A stretch of DNA of 62,024 bases, from positions 1 to 62,024 of the forward strand of contig JAEXAJ010000177.1 in NCBI GenBank assembly GCA_023458215.1, written 5' to 3'. Positions 33,876 to 41,753 of this stretch are shown piece by piece (the first letter of the stretch is position 1; each line of letters begins with the position of its first letter). Under the pieces are notes generated by a model that was given only the letters and a program-made list of their open reading frames with translations, was not told the origin of the DNA and did no database searches. This DNA is from Bacteroidota bacterium (lineage in GTDB: Bacteria > Bacteroidota > Bacteroidia > Bacteroidales > Bacteroidaceae). A program made the translations under genes and the position numbers.

Positions 33876-36392
33876 TTATTCGTTCCAGATTTGAGCGATG
33901 CGGGTAGTGATTTTTTTGGTAAAGATTTCGATTAGCTCTTTGGCACTATCTACTGCCGCCTGCTCTCGTTCAATCTCGGTAACTATTTGCTTCTGGGTTT
34001 CAAAGTCAGGTAGAGGTATTGGTAATAAAGCTAAATCCTTTGGAGATAAATTGGGTTGCATTAACGACTTTGATTGTTCCTGTATATAATCAATAACGCG
34101 CTGAGAGTTCATATAGCAATATAAATATTCATTAACAAGAAGACCTTTTTTTACTCTTAATATAGCATTGCGCTGATTAAGTAATGCTCCAATATATTCG
34201 TTGGGTATTTTGCAAATTTTCAATCCTTCAGATATATATGGTCGTGTCAATGCAATTGCAATATCTCCTTCTCTTGCACTAAACCGATCGTAAGTAGTAC
34301 TAAATTCATCAGGCAAATTATCTGAATCTGTTACTATGAACTGACGAACCCCAATATTAGTAATTTTAATAGATTTGACACTATTCCTGTCGTTAAAATC
34401 ATCACTCTTAAACGCATGGCCAGAAATGATGTCACACACTTTTCCAAGTTTTTCAATCTGCCAGTCGGGGTTGATGGTGATTTGTGGGCGGTAGTTGTCG
34501 ACGATGGTGCGGGCGGCATCAATGATGCGTTGATAGCCCTCTATCTCGGCAACAATCGCTCGCTGCTCCTGTAATAATGGTAGTGGAATTTTCAAAGTCA
34601 TAAAATTACTTTTGGAAATCTCTTTAAAGGTTCCACCTATGGCCAAAGATTCCATCTGAGAGCGCAAGTGAGTCATTGCATATGCTACATACTTATAGTA
34701 TACTTTGCTTTTATCCTTAATAACTATGTTTTTAAACCCTTGATTAGTAGCTGTCTCTATATTATTTATTGCAATACGTCCTATTGTAGCTCTGCTTGAT
34801 ACTAGAACTGATTCCACAGGCAACAGTTTTGCTGATGAGTTTCTTAGTCCTTCTTCTGTGATGGTTCGTTCACTCCTACTGATAGTTGTAACGTTTTCGC
34901 TTGCTGGTAGATCGACAAGTGTTGTCCAATTAACATTTCCGTTCCAAAATGATTCATTTTTAGAATCGGGTGTTCCACCACTTTGTATATCAAAAAGATC
35001 AGTATCACCTAATGATACAAATCTGAACTTTGAGTTTACAGTTATTTCAGCACAATACCTCTCTCCACTCAAATTATAATCCCCACTCTCGGCAATCTTG
35101 GTTTTATCAACAAGGGTGCATATATCGTTTGTAAACTCCTCGCCTCGGTGTAGTTGTATGCGGAACTCCTTAATCGTCGAAGTAATTGCATCGAGTTGGC
35201 TACCTTCAATTGGGCGACGTTGTGCTCCGAGTGCAAAACCATCGTTTTCGACCTTTGCAAACAGTATCTTGTCCGTTAGTTTCGAGATGACCTTGTCAAA
35301 CAAGAGTATAGAGGTTTTTACACCGCTATACGGATTGAAAACTCCGGATGGCAACGAGATAACGCCATATAGGTAGTTATCTTCGACCAACATTTTACGC
35401 AGTTTGGTGAAAGCCGTATCGCTCTTGAATATTACACCCTCCGGCACAATCACCGCCCCTCGACCTGTGGTTGTAAGGTGTTCGGCAATATAGTCCACAA
35501 AAAGAGCCTCGCTTCGTTTACTTTGCACAGAAAAACGGCTGTGCGGTTTAATACCACCCTTTGGCGACATAAATGGTGGATTGGCAAGCACAACATCAAA
35601 GTATTCGTTCCACTTGGTGTCGCTTGTCAGCGTATCATACTCTACGATTTTAGGCTCTGTAATGCGATGCAGATACATATTTACCAACGACAGGCGTACC
35701 ATATCGGGCGAAATATCGTAACCGCTAATATTCTCCGACAGGCGTCGACGTTCGTCGGGTGTCAGCAAATCGCCATTGCTTTTTCCTTCGCTCGAATTGC
35801 TTTTAAGGATATGCTTATACGATGAGATAAGAAATCCTGCCGTACCGCACGCAGGGTCTAAGATGGTTTCGTTTTTCTTTGGCTCAACTATATCCACCAT
35901 AAAGTCGATGATGTGGCGAGGTGTGCGGAACTGCCCTGCATCCCCCTGACTACCCAATACACTAAGCAGATACTCAAAAGCATCGCCCAACTTCTCGCTA
36001 TGGTCATAGTCAAACTGGTCAATAATCTTCAAAAACTCCTTGAGCGTTTCGGAATCGTTGTAAGGAAGATACGCCTGACGGAATATTGTGTGAAAGATGG
36101 AGGGTAGACTTGGGTTTTCGCTCATCTTCTGCAACGCCTCACGATAGTCGAGTAGTATCTCTTGCCCTCCACGAGTTTTATTGAAAACCTTACGCCAACT
36201 GTATTTTTTGTAGTCTCCTACAAAGAACTTGGCTGTGCCTCCCAGCTCCTCGCTCTCGGTGTCCATATCGTCCATAAACTTATAGATAAGTGCAATGGTG
36301 ATCTGCTCCACCTGACTTTTAGGGTCGGGAATCTTGCCTACTAATATATCTCGAGCATCGTCGATGCGTCTCTTAGTTGTTGCGTCTAACAT
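33876..36392 (-). CDS. Type I restriction-modification fused methyltransferase and specificity subunit (HsdM-HsdS)
   Basis: An 838-residue fusion. The methyltransferase part (1-440) has an HsdM N-terminal helical domain, SAM motif I DPACGTAGF (179-187) and catalytic NPPF (271-274), the signature of N6-adenine methylation. The specificity part (about 455-838) has two target-recognition domains (455-605 and 643-797), each followed by a long conserved helix (QEQRAIVAEIEGYQRIIDAA and TQKQIVTEIEREQAAVDSA). The two half-sites would form a bipartite recognition sequence. Normally M and S are separate genes; here one chain carries both, fixing M:S at 1:1 unless other subunits join. The hsdR gene lies 18 bases upstream. 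Confidence 0.94.
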   Translation of the reverse strand: MLDATTKRRIDDARDILVGKIPDPKSQVEQITIALIYKFMDDMDTESEELGGTAKFFVGDYKKYSWRKVFNKTRGGQEILLDYREALQKMSENPSLPSIFHTIFRQAYLPYNDSETLKEFLKIIDQFDYDHSEKLGDAFEYLLSVLGSQGDAGQFRTPRHIIDFMVDIVEPKKNETILDPACGTAGFLISSYKHILKSNSSEGKSNGDLLTPDERRRLSENISGYDISPDMVRLSLVNMYLHRITEPKIVEYDTLTSDTKWNEYFDVVLANPPFMSPKGGIKPHSRFSVQSKRSEALFVDYIAEHLTTTGRGAVIVPEGVIFKSDTAFTKLRKMLVEDNYLYGVISLPSGVFNPYSGVKTSILLFDKVISKLTDKILFAKVENDGFALGAQRRPIEGSQLDAITSTIKEFRIQLHRGEEFTNDICTLVDKTKIAESGDYNLSGERYCAEITVNSKFRFVSLGDTDLFDIQSGGTPDSKNESFWNGNVNWTTLVDLPASENVTTISRSERTITEEGLRNSSAKLLPVESVLVSSRATIGRIAINNIETATNQGFKNIVIKDKSKVYYKYVAYAMTHLRSQMESLAIGGTFKEISKSNFMTLKIPLPLLQEQRAIVAEIEGYQRIIDAARTIVDNYRPQITINPDWQIEKLGKVCDIISGHAFKSDDFNDRNSVKSIKITNIGVRQFIVTDSDNLPDEFSTTYDRFSAREGDIAIALTRPYISEGLKICKIPNEYIGALLNQRNAILRVKKGLLVNEYLYCYMNSQRVIDYIQEQSKSLMQPNLSPKDLALLPIPLPDFETQKQIVTEIEREQAAVDSAKELIEIFTKKITTRIAQIWNE

Positions 36393-36410
36393 TATATCAA
36401 TTTATATAAA

Positions 36411-38933
36411 TTACATGAATCGGTTTAGTGGAACATAGTTCTTGATATAGTCAGGAATCCACTGCTTCCAGCCATTTGTTACAGCCTTAAAGTCTGCCAT
36501 TGTGAATGATGACAATACATTTAGCTCTCCATACTGCTTGTTGTCGATAACATCACGCACCTTTGGATCGCAGATATAGGCTTTGAAATAGTATCGCATT
36601 GCTGCAATATCTACATCTTCCTCAAATCGTGATTTATTATCATCAATGAATCGTTCAAATTCATCTTCAAGCAGTTCGTTCTTCATCTTAATATTCGGAA
36701 TCATACCGAATATGTATTCTAAGACCTCACGCACAGAGATACGTCGGTCAATACTCAAACTACGTTTGATTTTATCGAGATTGATATAGTCATTCGGCTT
36801 GTCGAATTTCTCTTTGCGAACATAGCTTTCTGCCTCTTGCCAATTTTCAGTTTTAACGGCCTCCTTAATAAACTCATCCTCTTTGATATTTTCCTCGAAC
36901 TTTTTGAAGAACATACGGTCAATGCGCATACCCTCAGCTCCGATCTTTGTTTCGGTCATCAGCGAAACAACATCGGATCCAGTGTGCTCATAACCATCAA
37001 GGGTTGGTTGTGGTTGCCCTATTGGTGAAGAGGTGGACTCCGATGGTTTGGGTAGCTTTAGCACCTCATCATAATTGAATTTCTCTTCAAAATATTCACA
37101 GTTAGCAAAGAAATCGAAAAGTTTGAAGTACTCTTTCTCACTTGCTGCATAGTGAGCTTTCATCTCTTTGTCACCAACGATGCACTTCGAAAAGTTGAAC
37201 TTACGAGTACCTCGACCTTTAATTTGAACAAAATCCGTCGGAGAGAAAATCGGACGCATTAGGCATAGATTCAAAACATCCGAGCAGTCGTAGCCTGTTG
37301 TCATCATTCCAACCGTTACACAAACTCTGGTTTTGCTTGTGCGATACGTCTCATTAAATCGACTGTAACCATTGAGTTTATTGTTTCTGAAATCAATGGT
37401 CATACTTTTGGAATCTTGTATCAGAGAGGTTACCTGTACTGCAAAATCAGAGTTATACCTATTCGGAAACATTCGATGTGCAATTTCATTGAGTATCTGA
37501 GTGAGTTTTGCTGCGTGGTTTTGACTGACTGCAAAAATGATGGTTTTTCCTATCTCGTTGGTTATAGGATCACGCAATGCGTTAGCCATAAAAGTTTCAC
37601 AGAAAACACGATTAGTACTATCAGAAAAGAATTTACGCTCAAAGTCACGACCTCTAAACGTCTCCTCTGCCTCCTCACCTTCATCATTAGTATCCGTGGC
37701 AGAATACCCCTCATCAGACAGAAGTTGGGTAGTTATATCGGTTCTTGCATCAACAACGATTGGGTTGATAAGAAAACCCTCACGCACACCATCAAGTAAC
37801 GAATACCTGAATGTAGGTTCACCACTTTCACATCCAAATGTGCGATAGGTATCAAGCATCAATCGCCTTTCGTATTCTCGTTGTTCGCCATCGTTAGCTT
37901 TTTTTAGATAGTCCTTTGGAGTTGCTGTCAATCCCAATTTATATCCGACAAAATATTCAAATACAGCTCTGGCATTGCCTCCGATAGAACGATGTGCTTC
38001 GTCTGAAATCACCAAGTCAAAATCGGTAGGTGAGAAAAGCTTCTTATATTTATTATTGAATAAGAGCGACTGAACTGTGGTTATTACAATCTCAGCCTTT
38101 CGCCAATCATCCTTATTTTCTTTATATATAACAGATTTATAATCTTTGGTAAGATAGGTTACCATATCCTTTTGAGCCTGATCCTCCAATTCAAGTCTAT
38201 CAACCAAAAATAATACTCGTCGTGCATTACCGCTTCTTAGAAATAACTTAATTACGGCTGCCGAAGTCAGTGTCTTGCCAGTACCGGTCGCCATTTCAAA
38301 TAAGAAACGCATAGCACCCTCTTTCACTGCGGCTTGGATTGAATGCAATGCTCTCTTTTGGTAGTCACGCATAATACGCACACCTGTTCGTTCGAAATAG
38401 TCTCCTCTGGTTTGGAGGTTGAGGTATTCCGGATTAACGGCATAGCTTGGATCTTGTGTCAATGCTATATAATCGTTGTCACAAGCCTCATCAATCAATC
38501 GCTGCTTATTTGGCGTGAAATTCTTGTACTGCTTGAATGATTCAGGTGTCGGCAAAGTTGTCACAATAATAGGATTGCCGTTTTCAACATCCCAGAAATA
38601 GTGAATATCGCCATTGGACAGTATGATAAAACGACAATTTGTATCCTTTGCATATCTACGAGCTTGCTCCTTGCCAACAAGTGGGCTTTTATCATCAGAT
38701 TTGGCTTCCAGCACCACCAAAGGAAATCCTCTATCATCAAGCAACAAGAAGTCAATAAATCCATTGGACGTTTTTTCAAAGTTCTCTCCCAGTGCATCTA
38801 TTCCTTCTTTTGTGATTTTGACATTATTTTCAAAAAGCACATTAGCTTTACCTTCTGTAGACTCAAGTAGTCGCCAACCTGAATCTTCAAGCAATTTATT
38901 TATCTTAATTCTTGCTTTTGCTTCCTTTGCCAT
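36411..38933 (-). CDS. hsdR: Type I restriction enzyme R subunit (HsdR/EcoR124-like)
   Basis: An 840-residue translocase-nuclease. The N-terminal nuclease domain has Asp61 and EAK (76-78) in FIDFLLLDDRG and VVLEAKSD, the PD-(D/E)xK pattern. The motor domain has Walker A ATGTGKT (215-221), DEAH (311-314), and the C-terminal helicase motif QIKGRGTRK. A C-terminal helical region (about 700-840) should contact the methylase. At 840 residues it is shorter than many HsdR proteins (about 1000). It pumps and cuts DNA unmethylated at the recognised sites. It starts 2 bases after the stop codon of the broken XRE gene, so its translation may have been coupled to that gene. Confidence 0.95.
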   Translation of the reverse strand: MAKEAKARIKINKLLEDSGWRLLESTEGKANVLFENNVKITKEGIDALGENFEKTSNGFIDFLLLDDRGFPLVVLEAKSDDKSPLVGKEQARRYAKDTNCRFIILSNGDIHYFWDVENGNPIIVTTLPTPESFKQYKNFTPNKQRLIDEACDNDYIALTQDPSYAVNPEYLNLQTRGDYFERTGVRIMRDYQKRALHSIQAAVKEGAMRFLFEMATGTGKTLTSAAVIKLFLRSGNARRVLFLVDRLELEDQAQKDMVTYLTKDYKSVIYKENKDDWRKAEIVITTVQSLLFNNKYKKLFSPTDFDLVISDEAHRSIGGNARAVFEYFVGYKLGLTATPKDYLKKANDGEQREYERRLMLDTYRTFGCESGEPTFRYSLLDGVREGFLINPIVVDARTDITTQLLSDEGYSATDTNDEGEEAEETFRGRDFERKFFSDSTNRVFCETFMANALRDPITNEIGKTIIFAVSQNHAAKLTQILNEIAHRMFPNRYNSDFAVQVTSLIQDSKSMTIDFRNNKLNGYSRFNETYRTSKTRVCVTVGMMTTGYDCSDVLNLCLMRPIFSPTDFVQIKGRGTRKFNFSKCIVGDKEMKAHYAASEKEYFKLFDFFANCEYFEEKFNYDEVLKLPKPSESTSSPIGQPQPTLDGYEHTGSDVVSLMTETKIGAEGMRIDRMFFKKFEENIKEDEFIKEAVKTENWQEAESYVRKEKFDKPNDYINLDKIKRSLSIDRRISVREVLEYIFGMIPNIKMKNELLEDEFERFIDDNKSRFEEDVDIAAMRYYFKAYICDPKVRDVIDNKQYGELNVLSSFTMADFKAVTNGWKQWIPDYIKNYVPLNRFM

Positions 38934-38935
38934 AT

Positions 38936-39133
38936 CTATTTCATTTCTTTATTATCAATTAATTCCTTCACGTCTACGCCAAGTATTTTGGCAATTTCGA
39001 AGAGTTGCTCCAAGCTAGGTTGGCGGCGGTTACAAACATACGCATTGGTCTGACTGAAACTTTTGCCAATTTTCTCCGCTAGCCACGTTTGCTTAATTCC
39101 TTACTCTTCGAGGACTTCTTTTATTCGGTTCAT
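38936..39133 (-). pseudogene. XRE-type regulator gene interrupted by a stop codon
   Basis: From the ATG at 39133 the frame reads MNRIKEVLEE, then TAA (39101-39103), then GIKQTWLAEKIGKSFSQ and onward through RRQPSLEQLFEIAKILGVDV to a TAG at 38936. Without the TAA this is a complete 65-residue Cro/CI-type helix-turn-helix protein. In relatives the position is usually Lys, so a single AAA to TAA change would explain it. There is no downstream ATG before the HTH. It lies 2 bases before hsdR and was probably the controller of the operon. A 17-base inverted repeat, ATCAA-n7-TTGAT, lies directly upstream (39134-39150). Confidence 0.85.
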
Positions 39134-39260
39134 ATCAAATGTTTCTTGATGCTTACTTCTTTTGGACGATAAAGATATGAAAAATTTCGCTATATAAAAG
39201 TGAAAAGATGGCGAATGACAAAAATCTCCATCTTCTCAACTAATTGATACTCTATTTTTT

Positions 39261-39479
39261 CTATTTTATACTTTCAGCCTCTTTGCGGAGTTGTTCGGCT
39301 TGTGCCTCTTTGAGCCGGGCTTGTTTGAGATCACGAGCTCGTTGCTCTACAGGCTGTTCGTGCTCTTCAACCGTCCGACGCAGGGAGCGTTGCTTCTGTT
39401 TGTCGGGCTCATACTCAAAGATGGTTTCAAGTCGCAGCAGGTTTTCGGGAGTGATTTCTCCTAATTTATGGAGAAGCTC
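39261..39479 (-). pseudogene. Gene fragment, C-terminal part of an unknown charged helical protein
   Basis: A 72-codon open frame without a start codon, bounded upstream by an in-frame TAG at 39480-39482. It reads LLHKLGEITPENLLRLE, then a very charged helix (QKQRSLRRTVEEHEQPVEQR and AEQLRKEAESIK) to a TAG at 39261. Protein-like composition and the missing start mark it as the tail of a disrupted gene. The family was not recognised; mobile-element proteins often end like this. Confidence 0.55.
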
Positions 39480-39613
39480 CTACGTTTGAATCTCTCATAG
39501 CACAAATGAAGGAGCTTGAAAGAATGTTTCATTCTTAGTGAATATGTAAAACCTAACGAAGCGAAAATGTTATGACAAATACTTTTATTGATAATTCAGA
39601 TGAATGCTTGAGG

Positions 39614-39730
39614 TTAGTCAACACTATCATCTGAGGCGGTCAATTTTCCGTCTTCCAATGCTTTAGTATCTATATAGTCATACTCGTAGCGCAAGCCTAA
39701 AGAAACGCAGAACTTTCCCCATGCACGCAT
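39614..39730 (-). pseudogene. Fragment resembling the end of an outer-membrane beta-barrel protein
   Basis: A 38-codon frame reads WGKFCVSLGLRYEYDYID and continues to a TAA at 39614. The pattern W-G-K-F-x-V-S-x-G-L-R-Y-E is that of barrel strands in TonB-dependent receptor or outer-membrane beta-barrel proteins of Bacteroidetes. No upstream reading frame continues it, so only a strand or two remain. Confidence 0.5.
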
Positions 39731-39836
39731 TCATCTAATCCTCTGCATAGATAGGCTTTTTTGTATAGTCGGGTACCCTTGAAAGAAAGAAAACACCATC
39801 AGAGCGAAAAAGCGACAAATAGACCATTTCATTCTC

Positions 39837-39932
39837 CTCCCTACCTGCTCCCTATCCGCTCCTTACCCGCTCCCTACCAACTCCCTGTATTTTCCCTCTC
39901 TATAGACAGGGAGAAAACAGGGAGTTGTTAGG
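39837..39932. repeat. 11-base tandem repeats and hairpin
   Basis: Five 11-base units of the form CTCCCTACCNG run from 39837 to 39891. The last units pair with AAAACAGGGAGTTGTTAGGG on the far side (about 39913-39932) to form a hairpin of about 20 bp. It sits just beyond the truncated ATPase fragment, at a likely rearrangement border. Confidence 0.7.
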
Positions 39933-39968
39933 GAGAAGAAGAGGAATAGAACAGAAGCAAACTAGGTT

Positions 39969-40223
39969 TTATTCGTTTTGTTTTCGTATCCAGTATTTAA
40001 ACAAACGATCGTTTATAACATACCCTTCGCCGCTTCTTCCCACGATTCCTTTGTTTGAGAGCCCCTTTAGGGCAGATTGCACGGAACTGGCAGATTTCAG
40101 ATGATATTTCTGTACGAACTCACTGGAAGTAACATTGGTTGCCAGGTTCTCGGCGGCAATAGCACGCACTATTTCACGTTGCCGTTCGGTTAAGTCGGCA
40201 AAAAGGGATTGGTATATATATGC
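39969..40223 (-). pseudogene. C-terminal fragment of an ATPase paralogous to the gene at 40472
   Basis: The frame reads IYQSLFADLTERQREIVRA, then a winged-helix region (SEFVQKYHLKSASSVQSALK, then GIVGRSGEGYVINDRLFKYW) to a stop at 39969. It aligns with the last 80 residues of the neighbouring complete ATPase (IYQSIIALLTDNQLALMQA; LKAPSSVNTALKSLLEKEL), which lies in the opposite orientation. The ATPase core is gone. A 66-residue protein could start at an internal ATG, but it would be only the wHTH piece. Confidence 0.8.
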
Positions 40224-40437
40224 CTGCCTACGGCTCTACCGGAATACTTTCGAGGTGCAAGGTGAAAGTACTTTGATAATAAGGATTGGTTGGTATACTC
40301 TTCATGATTATTGTCTTTTAGATTATTGTAAATATAATAATTTAATTCATGATAATGGGTGTAGTGCTTTAGAAATCTAGTTCGTACATGTTAAAAATGC
40401 CCCATCTCTTGCTTTATGGTAGATTTATTGCGTATTT

Positions 40438-40466
40438 TGCGTTACGTAAAATGCGTTACGCAAAAT
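40438..40466 (+). promoter_or_regulatory. Tandem 14-base repeats before the ATPase gene, candidate operator
   Basis: TGCGTTACGTAAAA is followed directly by TGCGTTACGCAAAA. Each copy is itself close to a palindrome around GTTACG/GCAA. The pair ends 6 bases before the proposed ATG at 40472, an apt place for an autorepressor. Confidence 0.5.
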
Positions 40467-40471
40467 ATGGA

Positions 40472-41617
40472 ATGAGTATGGAAAAGCAAAAAGAATTGAT
40501 ACAGAAGAATCCTTTTCTGGTGTATGGCTATGCAGGCCCTCGTTACTTTTGTGACCGGGAAGCAGAAACAGAAAAGCTTGTCTCCGCTTTGGATAATGGC
40601 AGGAACGTCACTTTGATAGCTCCTCGCCGTATGGGAAAGACAGGGTTGATAAAGAATACATTCTATAGGATGCGGCAACAAAATCCTGAAGTGGCTTGTT
40701 TCTATATGGATATATTCGCTACGCGCGATTTATCTTTTTTTGTGCGGCTGTTGGCGAAGACAGTCCTTGGGCAACTGGATACGCTTAGCGAAGCGGTGCT
40801 CAATAAACTGACTACCTTTTTCCGTTCCTGTCGACCGGTGATAAGTGCTGACGAACTGACGGGGATGCCTACTGTTTCTTTAGACTTTGTAGCCGATAAA
40901 TCAGAGCAGACACTGAAGGAGATTTTCGATTACATGACATTGTCGGGTAGGCAATGTTACCTTGCCATAGACGAATTTCAGCAGATAGCCTTCTATCCAG
41001 AGAAAGGAACAGAAGCTTTGTTACGTTCATATATACAGTTTATGCCTAATGTGCATTTTGTTTTTGCCGGTAGCAGCAGGCATTTGATGGAGGAAATGTT
41101 TACGTCTGCCAAGCGTCCATTCTATCAAAGTAAGCAGTTGATAATGCTGCATGAAATAGGTGAGGAAGTTTATTATCACTTTGCTTCCGGATTTTTTGAG
41201 GCAAAAGGGCTTACTGTTTCCCGGGATGTATTCGGATGGATTTATACTCGTTTTGCAGGGCATACCTGGTATATGCAAGCTATGCTGAACCGTTTGTACG
41301 AGAAGAACCAGACTATTGCCGAAGTGCAGCAAGCCGAACAGGTATTGCTTGGTCTGATTGAGGAGAATACCCCTATCTATCAAAGTATTATTGCCTTGTT
41401 GACAGACAATCAACTGGCATTGATGCAGGCCATTGCTCGCGAAGGAGTGGTGGCATCTCCCAACAAAGGTGACTTCATTAAACAACATAACTTGAAAGCG
41501 CCCAGTAGCGTGAATACTGCCTTGAAATCTCTATTGGAAAAGGAACTGATTTATAAAACGGCAGATGGATATAGGGTGTATGACCGATTCATGGGGCTGT
41601 GGTTGCAAAGATTATAA
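40472..41617 (+). CDS. AAA-type ATP-binding protein with C-terminal winged helix
   Basis: A 381-residue ATPase of the family often labelled ATP-binding protein in Bacteroidetes (archaeal-ATPase-like). The start MSMEKQKELIQKNPF is chosen; upstream in-frame codons would run through the repeat operator. Walker A is LIAPRRMGKTGLIKN, Walker B CYLAIDEFQQIA, and the sensor region FVFAGSSRHLM. A PRYFCDREAE motif just before Walker A is typical of the family. The last 70 residues are a winged helix. The role is unknown; many such genes are multi-copy and variable between strains. A degraded paralogue tail lies next door in opposite orientation. Confidence 0.87.
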   Translation: MSMEKQKELIQKNPFLVYGYAGPRYFCDREAETEKLVSALDNGRNVTLIAPRRMGKTGLIKNTFYRMRQQNPEVACFYMDIFATRDLSFFVRLLAKTVLGQLDTLSEAVLNKLTTFFRSCRPVISADELTGMPTVSLDFVADKSEQTLKEIFDYMTLSGRQCYLAIDEFQQIAFYPEKGTEALLRSYIQFMPNVHFVFAGSSRHLMEEMFTSAKRPFYQSKQLIMLHEIGEEVYYHFASGFFEAKGLTVSRDVFGWIYTRFAGHTWYMQAMLNRLYEKNQTIAEVQQAEQVLLGLIEENTPIYQSIIALLTDNQLALMQAIAREGVVASPNKGDFIKQHNLKAPSSVNTALKSLLEKELIYKTADGYRVYDRFMGLWLQRL

Positions 41618-41690
41618 GCATTAGATTATTAGTTTTGCTCGCTGAACGATTTATTATAGAATTTGTTTTGCATGTAAAACAAATAAGCTC

Positions 41691-41719
41691 TTGTTTATTG
41701 TATAAAAACAGTATATTTG
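41691..41719 (+). promoter_or_regulatory. Promoter of the acyl-CoA synthetase gene
   Basis: TTG at 41691-41693 and TATATTTG at 41712-41719, separated by 18 bases, fit the Bacteroides promoter pattern; the ATG at 41754 follows after about 28 bases of leader. Confidence 0.65.
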
Positions 41720-41753
41720 TGCGTCGCATTCGTAAACTTAACATGGAAAGACT

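Noticed and set aside
39572..39634. 20-residue plus-strand open frame (MTNTFIDNSDE start)
   Set aside because: Too short, no ribosome-binding site of note, and it lies in a region made of gene debris.
39837..39932. CRISPR-like array
   Set aside because: The units are 11 bases long and directly adjacent, without unique spacers; no cas genes are present.
26984..41617. Integrative conjugative element
   Set aside because: No integrase, relaxase, tra genes or clear attachment-site duplication was found; only gene fragments at the border hint at past mobility.
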